A DNA stretch of 52,044 bases from assembly GCF_010811875.1 (NCBI RefSeq), contig NZ_VKHP01000029.1:1-52044 (forward strand), written 5' to 3'. A program made the position numbers and the translations under genes. Below the pieces are notes generated by a model. That model was given only the letters and a program-made list of their open reading frames with translations. It searched no databases and was not told the DNA's origin. Positions 27,141 to 35,215 of this stretch are shown piece after piece. Within the stretch, counting starts at the first letter, position 1, and every line of letters starts with the position of its first letter. This DNA is from Bradyrhizobium uaiense (lineage in GTDB: Bacteria; Pseudomonadota; Alphaproteobacteria; Rhizobiales; Xanthobacteraceae).

Positions 27141-29006
27141 ATGAAACAGTCCTCATATCGCGACCAGCTCAAGCTTGTGGTCGCAGGTCACGTCGATCAT
27201 GGCAAATCGACTCTCATCGGACGTCTCCTCCACGAAACCGGAAGCCTGCCCGACGGCAAGGTTGAGGAGCTGCGTAGAATAAGCGAAAAGCGGGGAATGC
27301 CGCTTGAATGGTCATTCGTGCTGGATGCCTTCCAAGCGGAGCGTGACCAGGCGATCACGATCGACACGACCTGGATTTGGCTGCGTACGGGGCATCGGGA
27401 TACAGTCATCATCGACGCGCCAGGGCATCGCGAGTTTCTCAAGAACATGATTTCCGGCGCCGCGAATGCCGACGCGGGATTGCTGGTGGTCGACGCCCTT
27501 GAGGGTGTGAAGGAACAGACGCGCCGGCACGCCTATCTCTTGAAATTGCTCGGAATCAATCAGGTCGTTGTCGCGATCAACAAGATCGATCTGGTCGACA
27601 ATCTTGAAGCGAAGTTCAGAGAGCTCGAAGCCGACGTTCGCGCTTATTTGAAGGGATTCGGGATAGAGCCCACCGCGGTTGTGCCAATCTCGGCTCGGGA
27701 AGGTGATAATCTTACGGCGCTGTCGGCGCGGACCCCTTGGTACTCCGGCCCGACACTTCTCGAGACGTTTTCCTCCCTGAACGTCGAAGCTCCCGCTTCC
27801 GAACGCCCACTCCGAATCGTCGTTCAAGACGTCTACAAGTTCGACGAACGTCGCATCGTCGCGGGGAAGGTCACGTCCGGAAGCGCCCAGGTCGGCGATA
27901 CGCTGATGTTCTCGCCGCACGACCGGATTGCAAAGATCGCACGTATCGAACCGCTCGATCATCTCAACTCATCTGACCGAATTTCAGCCGGGGAATCCGT
28001 TGGGATCGTTCTCGACGAGCAGATTTTCGTTGAGCGAGGAAATGTAGCGAGCCATTTCGCAAATCCACCGGTGTTGTCGAATGTGTTTCGAGGAAAGTTG
28101 TTCTGGCTCGGAGATAAACCTCTGCGGGCAGGGGCGACGCTGAAACTGCGCGCCGGTACGCTGGAAACGCAAGCGACCGTTCGCGCGATCGAATCCCTGC
28201 TGGATCTCGAGAGCCTGGAGCATCGTCGTGGAAACGTCGTCACGCGCAACGATCTGGCCACGGTCAGATTGAGTACGTCGTCGATTCTCCCGGTAGCGGA
28301 CGGGCATGACGACAAGGTGCTGGGCAGATTCGTCTTGCTTGACGGCTTTGACACCGTCGGTGGCGGCCTGATCGATCTCAAGGGGATACCGGACCAGCGG
28401 AGCAATCCGGCCATCAAGGCGGCAAACATCAAGAAGGTCGATCTGCTGGTCAATCGCTCCGAGCGAGAGATCCGGCACGGCCATAAGGGGGCGGTGATCT
28501 GGCTGACAGGTTTGTCAGGTGCGGGGAAATCGACGCTAGCCGTGCGTACCGAGCGCGCTCTGTTCGAGGCCGGTTGGCAGACCTACGTGCTTGACGGTGA
28601 CAATCTCAGGCATGGCCTGAATTCTGACCTTGGGTTCTCTGCGGATGATCGCTCGGAGAACATCCGGCGTATTGGGGAGGTCGCTTCGCTCTTTGCTTCG
28701 GCAGGGCTGATCGTGCTGACAGCGTTCATCTCGCCGTATCAGAGAGATCGAAGCAGGGCTCGCTCGGCATCCGCGGACTCGTTTCACGAGATATACGTGA
28801 AGGCGTCGCTTGAGGCTTGTGAGAGCCGGGATGCGAAAGGCCTCTATCGACGTGCGCGGGCAGGAGAAATCAAGGAGTTTACCGGAGTTTCGGCGCCCTA
28901 TGAGGCGCCGCAGGCGCCGGAGCTTGTTATCGATACGGAGCAGGCCGACGTTGAACGTTGTGTCCATGATTTGGCGGAGTACATCAGAAAGGTGTGCTCA
29001 CGTTGA
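27141..29006 (+). CDS. cysNC: Bifunctional sulfate adenylyltransferase GTPase / APS kinase
   Basis: This 621-residue CysN-CysC fusion is of the NodQ type. The GTPase half has GHVDHGKST (16-24), DAPGHREFL (near 93) and NKIDLVDN (near 148), then two beta-barrel domains to about 425. The kinase half has GLSGAGKST (near 456), [29 protein letters not shown] and [17 protein letters not shown]. Together with CysD it yields PAPS, the sulfate donor. It follows cysD by 18 nt and overlaps the next gene by 13 nt. Assimilatory sulfate use would be expected beside cysH/cysI, which are absent here, so the pair probably serves the sulfotransferase at 30094. Confidence 0.94.
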   Translation: MKQSSYRDQLKLVVAGHVDHGKSTLIGRLLHETGSLPDGKVEELRRISEKRGMPLEWSFVLDAFQAERDQAITIDTTWIWLRTGHRDTVIIDAPGHREFLKNMISGAANADAGLLVVDALEGVKEQTRRHAYLLKLLGINQVVVAINKIDLVDNLEAKFRELEADVRAYLKGFGIEPTAVVPISAREGDNLTALSARTPWYSGPTLLETFSSLNVEAPASERPLRIVVQDVYKFDERRIVAGKVTSGSAQVGDTLMFSPHDRIAKIARIEPLDHLNSSDRISAGESVGIVLDEQIFVERGNVASHFANPPVLSNVFRGKLFWLGDKPLRAGATLKLRAGTLETQATVRAIESLLDLESLEHRRGNVVTRNDLATVRLSTSSILPVADGHDDKVLGRFVLLDGFDTVGGGLIDLKGIPDQRSNPAIKAANIKKVDLLVNRSEREIRHGHKGAVIWLTGLSGAGKSTLAVRTERALFEAGWQTYVLDGDNLRHGLNSDLGFSADDRSENIRRIGEVASLFASAGLIVLTAFISPYQRDRSRARSASADSFHEIYVKASLEACESRDAKGLYRRARAGEIKEFTGVSAPYEAPQAPELVIDTEQADVERCVHDLAEYIRKVCSR

Positions 29007-30079
29007 CGGGCTCGTTCCAGGTTCGGCCGCTTGAGGAGGGGGAGACTCCCGCCTATGAGGAGTTTCTGAAGGAAAACTCCCGCCTCCCGCTTTATGGCAT
29101 ACCGAGCTTTCTGCGGTTTCTGGAGGCCACGACATCTTGCAGCACACATGTGCTCGTTGCTTGGTCTGACGGTGCCATCGTGGGGGCACTTCCTTATGCA
29201 GAGCTTCGCCGCGAGGGCATCGGTCGGATCGTGAACAGCTTGCCGTGGTATGGCTCACACGGTTCCGTCACCCTTTGCCGGGCGGCTCGCTCGCGGGAGG
29301 ATACCGATGCGATCCGGCGCGCGCTCTTGTCGGACTTCGTTGCCGCGGCCGACAGCGGGGATTTGCTGTCGGCGACGATGATCTTGCTGCCGGACGAGGA
29401 GGGGCAAATCGCCTCCTATGACGCCGTCCTCCAACCGATTCAGAAGGACGCTCGCATCGGCCAGATAACAGAATTGCCTCCTGTAGATGGAGCGGCCGAT
29501 GGGCTTGAACTGACATTCAAGCAGAAGACCCGGAACCTGGTCCGAAAATCGCTCAAGCAGGGATTTTCCGAACAAGTGACCGATGACGACTGGGCTTGGA
29601 AATTCTTGGCCGAGACCCACGCCGAGAACATGGCAGCCATCGGCGGCAAGCCAAAGCCTGAAAGTCATTTCCGCGCTATGCGCGAGACGCTGCCTCCGCA
29701 GATGCGGCGACTTTCGGTGTGCATGAGCGATGGCACACCTACTGCGGCCTTGTTGCTGCTGCTGTGCGGGGATACGTGTGAATATATCACACCCGTTATC
29801 GTCAAGGACTTTCGGCCCAGACAGCCGCTGACGTTCCTGATCTGGATGGGCATGCTCGACGCGATCAAGTCTGGATATCGTCGGTGGAACTGGGGCGGCA
29901 CCTGGCATGGTCAGGAAAACCTGCATCATTTCAAGGCTGGATTCGGTGCGGTTGATCTTCCGTACAGTTATCTGATTAGGGCACCACACGAAGGCGTTGT
30001 GAAGTTGAAGCAGTTGAAGTCCCAGCTCGGGACGCTGTTTCCGAATTTTTATGCTTATCCGTACGCGAAGCTCGATTGA
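28994..30079 (+). CDS. FemAB/GNAT-family acyltransferase-like protein
   Basis: This 361-residue protein of the FemAB-like superfamily starts with a short N-terminal GNAT half ([40 protein letters not shown]). A second GNAT half follows ([67 protein letters not shown]). Similar proteins transfer aminoacyl or acyl groups onto amino sugars or peptides. It is a second such protein beside the N-terminal domain of the one at 23665, but they look only distantly related. The GTG start at 28994 overlaps cysNC by 13 nt, and its stop abuts the sulfotransferase gene. The position between sulfate activation and sulfotransfer suggests work on the same sugar residue. Confidence 0.75.
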   Translation: MLTLTGSFQVRPLEEGETPAYEEFLKENSRLPLYGIPSFLRFLEATTSCSTHVLVAWSDGAIVGALPYAELRREGIGRIVNSLPWYGSHGSVTLCRAARSREDTDAIRRALLSDFVAAADSGDLLSATMILLPDEEGQIASYDAVLQPIQKDARIGQITELPPVDGAADGLELTFKQKTRNLVRKSLKQGFSEQVTDDDWAWKFLAETHAENMAAIGGKPKPESHFRAMRETLPPQMRRLSVCMSDGTPTAALLLLLCGDTCEYITPVIVKDFRPRQPLTFLIWMGMLDAIKSGYRRWNWGGTWHGQENLHHFKAGFGAVDLPYSYLIRAPHEGVVKLKQLKSQLGTLFPNFYAYPYAKLD

Positions 30080-30093
30080 AGAAGGCATGGGAC

Positions 30094-31080
30094 ATGAGTC
30101 GGCTTGTAGAAAGCTTTGAAAAGGACGCGGCTCGTGACGAGCGATTGCTGGAGCTAAACGTCCTTTTGTCTAAGCTCGATGTTCCGCTTGGGGAGGCCGG
30201 TTCCGAACCTCGTGAGCCCATGCTTTTCATTCTGGGTCCCCCACGCTCTGGCACGACCCTTACGAGCCAATTGGTGCTCGAGAGCCAGGGATTCGCTGGA
30301 GTCACGAACTTTGCTGCCCGCTTTTGGTTGGCGCCTCACATTGGAATGATGATCGAGAATTATCTTGGTCTGCACGACCAGAGCTCCTCGATGTCATTTC
30401 AATCTCTTCGTGGAAGAACGTCTTCCTGGTCTGAGCCTAACGAGTTCGGCTTTTTCTGGTCGCGATGGTTTGATCATGGGCAGGAGACGCACTTCCTTGA
30501 CGAGCGTACTAGACAGCTCGTCGACAGGAGTGGACTTGTGCGCTCGATATCAGCGATGCAAGCCGTTCAAGAAAAGCCACTGGTCTTCAAGAACAACACT
30601 TGGTTTTCGTTTCAGGCGGACTGGCTGGCGGATGTATTTCCGCTCGCCGTCTTTGCGTCATGCAGGCGGGATGCATTCTTTGTCGCGCAATCGATCTGGC
30701 TCCAGCGGCTCGATTTGTTCGGTGATGTAGCGCGTTGGTGGTCGGTCAAACCGCCGGACTACGCAGATATTACGAAGCTACCGCCTATCGAGCAGGTCGC
30801 GCGACAGGCGGTATCCATCGAGATTGCGACTGACGCCAGCTTGGCAAAGATCGGGCCCGGGCGCGTCATTGACGTGGATTACGAACGATTGTCGCGTGAG
30901 CCGCGATCAGTCATTGGCGAGCTTGCCGAAGCGATAAAAAGCAAGGGCGGCAGCGCGAACGTTCAACTTGATAGGATCCCCGAGCGTTTCGAGTCGACCG
31001 ATCGAGTCCGACTTGACGACGGAGTCTCGCGGGAGCTTCGGGTTGCGTTGGATAAATGGCGATCGAAGTTGCACGGGTAG
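30094..31080 (+). CDS. PAPS-dependent sulfotransferase
   Basis: This 328-residue protein has the 5'-phosphosulfate-binding loop GPPRSGTT at 48-55. A 3'-phosphate-binding region follows as FASCRRDAFFVAQSIW near 195-210. WSEPNEFGFFWSRWF and VFKNNTWFSFQADWLADVFP resemble bacterial sulfotransferases acting on glycans. The ATG at 30094 is preceded by GAAGAAGG; a TTG at 30076 in the same frame would overlap the previous stop. It is the natural user of PAPS made by CysD and CysNC. The acceptor is presumably a sugar of the exported polysaccharide; the sulfation position cannot be inferred. Confidence 0.85.
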   Translation: MSRLVESFEKDAARDERLLELNVLLSKLDVPLGEAGSEPREPMLFILGPPRSGTTLTSQLVLESQGFAGVTNFAARFWLAPHIGMMIENYLGLHDQSSSMSFQSLRGRTSSWSEPNEFGFFWSRWFDHGQETHFLDERTRQLVDRSGLVRSISAMQAVQEKPLVFKNNTWFSFQADWLADVFPLAVFASCRRDAFFVAQSIWLQRLDLFGDVARWWSVKPPDYADITKLPPIEQVARQAVSIEIATDASLAKIGPGRVIDVDYERLSREPRSVIGELAEAIKSKGGSANVQLDRIPERFESTDRVRLDDGVSRELRVALDKWRSKLHG

Positions 31081-31099
31081 CTGACGCACGGGAACCAAG

Positions 31100-32242
31100 A
31101 TGATGAACATCACAGAACCAAGTTTTGATGAAGCCGAAATCACGCTGTTGCGCGAGTGTCTCAACTCGAAATGGGTGACCCAGGGCCCGCTGACCGAGCG
31201 GTTCGAGAAGTTGCTTGCAGAGAAGCATGGGGTGAAGCATGCGCTAGCCTGCACGTCGTGCACCGCAGCGCTCCATTTGGCGACTCTGGCGCTGAATCTC
31301 GGAGCTGGGGACGAAGTGATTGTTCCGGCGTTCACCTGGGTCACGAGCGCTCATTGCGCCGAATATGTCGGAGCGAAACCGGTCTTCGTCGACGTCGAAT
31401 TGTCGACCTACAATATCGATCCCGAGAAGCTGAGGGATGCAATCACGCCGCGTACGAAGGCGATCGTCGCGGTCCACCTGTTTGGGCTCGCCGCCCCGAT
31501 GGATGAGATCAAGGCCATTGCTGGACCACGCGGGATTGCCGTCATCGAGGACGCTGCCTGCGCCGTCGGCACGACATACAAAGGGAAGCCCGTCGGCGCG
31601 ATCGGCGATATCGGCTGCTTTTCCTTTCACCCGCGTAAGGCCGTTACGACGGGGGAAGGGGGGGCGGTAACGACCAATCGCGATGATCTTGCTGCACGCG
31701 TGCGCTCGCAACGCAATCATGGCGCGACCGGAGCTCCAGATCCTTCGATCGAGCCCCATGGTCCGTGGACGATGGCGACGTTTGACAATTTGGGCTTCAA
31801 TTTGCGCTTGTCCGATATCCAGGCAGCTGTCGGTGTGGCGCAAATGGGCAAGCTCGACAGGGTGCTGGCGGAGCGCAGGCGTCTCGGGCACCGCTATTCC
31901 GAGTTGCTCGGCGGAATCGATTCAGTCGTGCGACCGCTCGGTGGGGACGTCGGTGGGCATGCATTTCAATCTTACGTCATCCGAGTGCTAGACGGCGGCC
32001 GAAAGCGTAGGAACGAACTCATGGCCGCCTTGGCCGCAGAAAATATCCAAACGCGGCCAGGCACGCATGCGGTTCACCGCCTCGGGTACTATGCTGACAA
32101 GTATGGATGGCGAGCAGAGCAATTTCCAAACGCCATACTTGCCGAAGATACGACGATCGCACTGCCTCTCTTTCCAAAGATGTCCAATGAAGATCAGGAT
32201 CGGGTGGTCGATCTCCTAGACAATGCCTGTCGAGGGAAGTAG
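31100..32242 (+). CDS. DegT/DnrJ/EryC1 sugar aminotransferase
   Basis: This is a 380-residue PLP enzyme. SCTAALHLATLAL binds the cofactor phosphate, GDEVIVPAFTW and VIEDAACAVG (Asp of the PLP ring contact) are intact. SFHPRKAVTTGEGGAV carries the Schiff-base Lys. NLRLSDIQAAVGVAQ and the C-terminal ALPLFP complete the fold. The sequence is closer to 4-aminotransferases such as perosamine synthase than to WbpE, so it likely makes a 4-amino-4-deoxy sugar nucleotide. It lies 19 nt after the sulfotransferase gene, and a free amino group made here could be the target of the FemAB-type proteins upstream. That connection is inference. Confidence 0.9.
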   Translation: MMNITEPSFDEAEITLLRECLNSKWVTQGPLTERFEKLLAEKHGVKHALACTSCTAALHLATLALNLGAGDEVIVPAFTWVTSAHCAEYVGAKPVFVDVELSTYNIDPEKLRDAITPRTKAIVAVHLFGLAAPMDEIKAIAGPRGIAVIEDAACAVGTTYKGKPVGAIGDIGCFSFHPRKAVTTGEGGAVTTNRDDLAARVRSQRNHGATGAPDPSIEPHGPWTMATFDNLGFNLRLSDIQAAVGVAQMGKLDRVLAERRRLGHRYSELLGGIDSVVRPLGGDVGGHAFQSYVIRVLDGGRKRRNELMAALAAENIQTRPGTHAVHRLGYYADKYGWRAEQFPNAILAEDTTIALPLFPKMSNEDQDRVVDLLDNACRGK

Positions 32243-32365
32243 CTGAAGGCCGATTATCTTCGTTGCACTCCAATCCGCAATACCGTTGGCTGAGCTCATC
32301 CAGATCTGTCAGCGAGTAAGGGCTTCACAGAAAGTGATCAGAAAATCCATCCTCGGCCATGTGAT

Positions 32366-35215
32366 ATGATTTCCAGATTAATCAATCGAATGCGAAGGGC
32401 GCGATCGGGCACGTTCCCGAAGGGAACCCCGGGCATCCTGGCTTTTTACATGGCTGAGGACATTGCGGACTTTTTCTGCAGCGCAGACTGGTGCGTGCGA
32501 AGAGGCTCTCCAGCAGAAATGCTTCAAGCAGTCAGGGCGTTCCGGCCGCTCGCTTTCCCGGATGAGTCGGCCGAGGCGAAGCAGTTCTGGGATCGGCTCA
32601 TGTTTGCAGCTAGTCGGGCCAGTCATGTTCGTTTGGCTATGGGCAGGTTGAGGAGCGTATGGGGGACAACGCCAATCGCTTCGCTGCGACACGCCACGCG
32701 AGCCGATAAGATGGCCGGCGTGGAGGCCGTATCTCTTGTGTTCACGCAATACTATACGACCTCTGATTTTGACATAAATCTCAGTCACATCCAGGAGTTC
32801 ATTCTAAAAAACGATAATCCGCTGTTCTACGCTTTCCGCAGATACGTTCACGCTTGGTCGTTGCTCGCATTTGATATCTTCCACCTTTACAACGACCGCG
32901 GATTGCTTGAGCCGGCGGGGGGCTACGGAAGCGAGCGCTTTGGGATTGCTTTGTCGGAAATGCAGGCCTATCGCGACGCGAACAAGCTTCTTTTCACTTA
33001 CGCATACGGAGCTGACCACCGTTTGCGGCAGAGAACTCTGGCGTCCGCGAAGTTCAACATGTGCATGGATTGTCCAGCACCGGGACGCTTCTGCCTGTGC
33101 GACGATGAGGGGGGGCTGCAGACCCTGGAAACAATAGGGCGGTATGCGACGCGCATGGTTGGCTATGGTCTGTCAATAGATTATTTGCCGAACCCGTACT
33201 TCATGAGATACTTGATCGTCGATGTCGCGGACCTATTGCCCAAAGCTAAACCTAGTGACCACTCAGACCCGGTCTTACGAGTTGGACACTTTCCGAATCA
33301 TGACCACTTCAAGGGTACGCGTTACCTGGTTTCCGCCATCGACGAGCTGAAGCGGCAGGACCGAGCTATTGAATTGGTCAAGCTTTCAGGGCTGCCTCGC
33401 CGAGAAATCCTTGATCAGATGACGAAGGTCGACGTTGTCGTTGACCAGTTGATCAGTGGCGCCTTCGGCCTCACCGCCATCGAAGCTATGGCGCTAGGCG
33501 TTCCTGTGATCGCCAATATCCGGCCGGGGCTTCGCATTCCGTCGCCGCAAGAATGCCCCATCATTAAAGCGGACCCAGAAACCATCGGCCAAGTGCTGGA
33601 TCAACTGAGCAAGGACAGGGCCCCGCTGATAGAAGCTGCGGCCCGCGGCCCGGAGTATGTAAAGAAACATGCCTCCATTGAGGCGCTGGCGACAGACCTG
33701 CGACAACTTTACAAGGCTATGTTGCCACGACGTTTGAGAAGTGCAGCGATTGCTTTAGGAGCCTCGCGCATTGCGGAGGCTGGGAGGCGATGGGCTTCGA
33801 TGAGAAGGCGGGTAGCGAAGCGCCTCGGTGATCTGGCTGAGCGCTACGCCAGAGCAGCACCTGCCGCACGTCGGGCTTGGATTCTAAGACGCCTTCGTAG
33901 GGAAGCCGGCAGAGTGCTCTCGCTGTTCATGCCAACGACGCTTCGAATTTACCTCGGGACTGCTGAGAAGATCGTGTCCGGTGCATATGCGCTTGAGCTT
34001 CGCCAGCGGCTCAATCCGTTGGTCCGCGAGAAAAGAAACGCATCGTCTCAAAACGCGGCTTTTCACGGACTGTACGCGACGGTCCAGCCAACGGTGCTCA
34101 GCAGCGATCTGAAAGCGCTTGGGTGGCACTCTGTCTACGAGGCGTTCGACTACAACCCTGCGTTCGTGGCTCCAGACGTCGTGCGCAATGATGTCTTCCA
34201 TCCGGATTTCTATTTCGAGCACGTATCATTCGATCGCGTCGGCATAGAACCACGGCGGCCGCCGGTCACAGATACGTTCAATTTGGACAACCTGGAACGT
34301 TACTTCATGAGTAAGTGGGGGCGGTATGACGTCTACCACTTTAACTGGTTCCTGAGCTTTCTCCCAGATAACTTGGACGTTGAATATCTCAGGAAAAGTG
34401 GCAGCTCTGTCTACTTTCACTGGCGGGGCTGTTTCATTCTTACTAAACTGGCACCCGAGTTCGCAGCCCAGGGGAAGAGTGTCGCGGATGCTTGTGCCGC
34501 CTGCAAGGCGCGCGGCTGGCGACGCGAATATTTCCGTCGATTCCAACGCGGAGTGCGCGAAGCAAATCGAGTTTTTGTATCGACGCCCAACCTCTGTCAT
34601 TGTAGCCCTGATTTCGAATATTTGCCGTTGTCTTTAGACGCGGAAACTGCTGCTTTGCGACCCGAGGTCGAGAACCTTACAAAGGGCGGCGGACCGGTCG
34701 TAGTGATGCATGCACCTTCATCAGCGGCGATGGAAAACGTAAAGGGCACAAAGCACGTTGTTGCAGCCATAGAACAGCTCCAGCGAGAGGGCTTCGACAT
34801 CGAACTGGTCATGGTCCAGAACCTGGAGCGACGGGAAGCCATCCGCAAGTTCGGACAGGCTGACATCTTTGTGGAGCAGTTGACCCTTGGATCTTACGGC
34901 AACACTGCGATCGAGGCTATGGCGCAAGGAGTGCCAGTGATTTCCAGCCATCATCCAGATCACGCCCATCTTGTCCCCGGATGTCCAGTCGTCCACGCAG
35001 ATCCTACGACGATCGCGGATCGCCTTCGCGACCTGCTGCGCGACGATGACGCCAGGTTGGCGCTCGGCCGTCGCTGTGCTGCTTTCGTGCGAGAGTTTCA
35101 CAATCATAGCCACATCGCCGGCCATGTTAGTCGCCTCTATCGGGAGGATCTCGGCCATTTGCACGCCCGTGCGCCAAATAAGCTCGATAATCAGGAGCCG
35201 TACTATGGCCCGTGA
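32366..35215 (+). CDS. Fused double glycosyltransferase, order type B then type A
   Basis: This 949-residue protein joins two modules. Residues ~94-460 are type B: VWGTTPIASL, YAYGAD (near 213), the cluster C233-x2-C236-x6-C243-x-C245, GHFPNHDHFKGT and VVDQLISGAFGLTAIEAMA. A basic linker (~465-540) follows. Residues ~565-935 are type A: YDVYHFNWFLSF, HWRGCF, C710-x2-C713 (third Cys of the type A cluster missing), VMHAPSSAAMENVKGT and VEQLTLGSYGNTAIEAMA. The first ~90 residues are unique to this protein. The codon usage is visibly less GC-rich than in neighbours. No good ribosome-binding site precedes 32366, so the start is tentative. It overlaps the next gene by 11 nt. Two transfer reactions by one chain are likely but unproven. 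Confidence 0.75.
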   Translation: MISRLINRMRRARSGTFPKGTPGILAFYMAEDIADFFCSADWCVRRGSPAEMLQAVRAFRPLAFPDESAEAKQFWDRLMFAASRASHVRLAMGRLRSVWGTTPIASLRHATRADKMAGVEAVSLVFTQYYTTSDFDINLSHIQEFILKNDNPLFYAFRRYVHAWSLLAFDIFHLYNDRGLLEPAGGYGSERFGIALSEMQAYRDANKLLFTYAYGADHRLRQRTLASAKFNMCMDCPAPGRFCLCDDEGGLQTLETIGRYATRMVGYGLSIDYLPNPYFMRYLIVDVADLLPKAKPSDHSDPVLRVGHFPNHDHFKGTRYLVSAIDELKRQDRAIELVKLSGLPRREILDQMTKVDVVVDQLISGAFGLTAIEAMALGVPVIANIRPGLRIPSPQECPIIKADPETIGQVLDQLSKDRAPLIEAAARGPEYVKKHASIEALATDLRQLYKAMLPRRLRSAAIALGASRIAEAGRRWASMRRRVAKRLGDLAERYARAAPAARRAWILRRLRREAGRVLSLFMPTTLRIYLGTAEKIVSGAYALELRQRLNPLVREKRNASSQNAAFHGLYATVQPTVLSSDLKALGWHSVYEAFDYNPAFVAPDVVRNDVFHPDFYFEHVSFDRVGIEPRRPPVTDTFNLDNLERYFMSKWGRYDVYHFNWFLSFLPDNLDVEYLRKSGSSVYFHWRGCFILTKLAPEFAAQGKSVADACAACKARGWRREYFRRFQRGVREANRVFVSTPNLCHCSPDFEYLPLSLDAETAALRPEVENLTKGGGPVVVMHAPSSAAMENVKGTKHVVAAIEQLQREGFDIELVMVQNLERREAIRKFGQADIFVEQLTLGSYGNTAIEAMAQGVPVISSHHPDHAHLVPGCPVVHADPTTIADRLRDLLRDDDARLALGRRCAAFVREFHNHSHIAGHVSRLYREDLGHLHARAPNKLDNQEPYYGP

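Noticed and set aside
34971..35204. Upstream extension of the second fused glycosyltransferase
   Set aside because: It lies inside the previous gene in another frame; the ATG at 35205 has AGGAG at good spacing and begins the conserved module.
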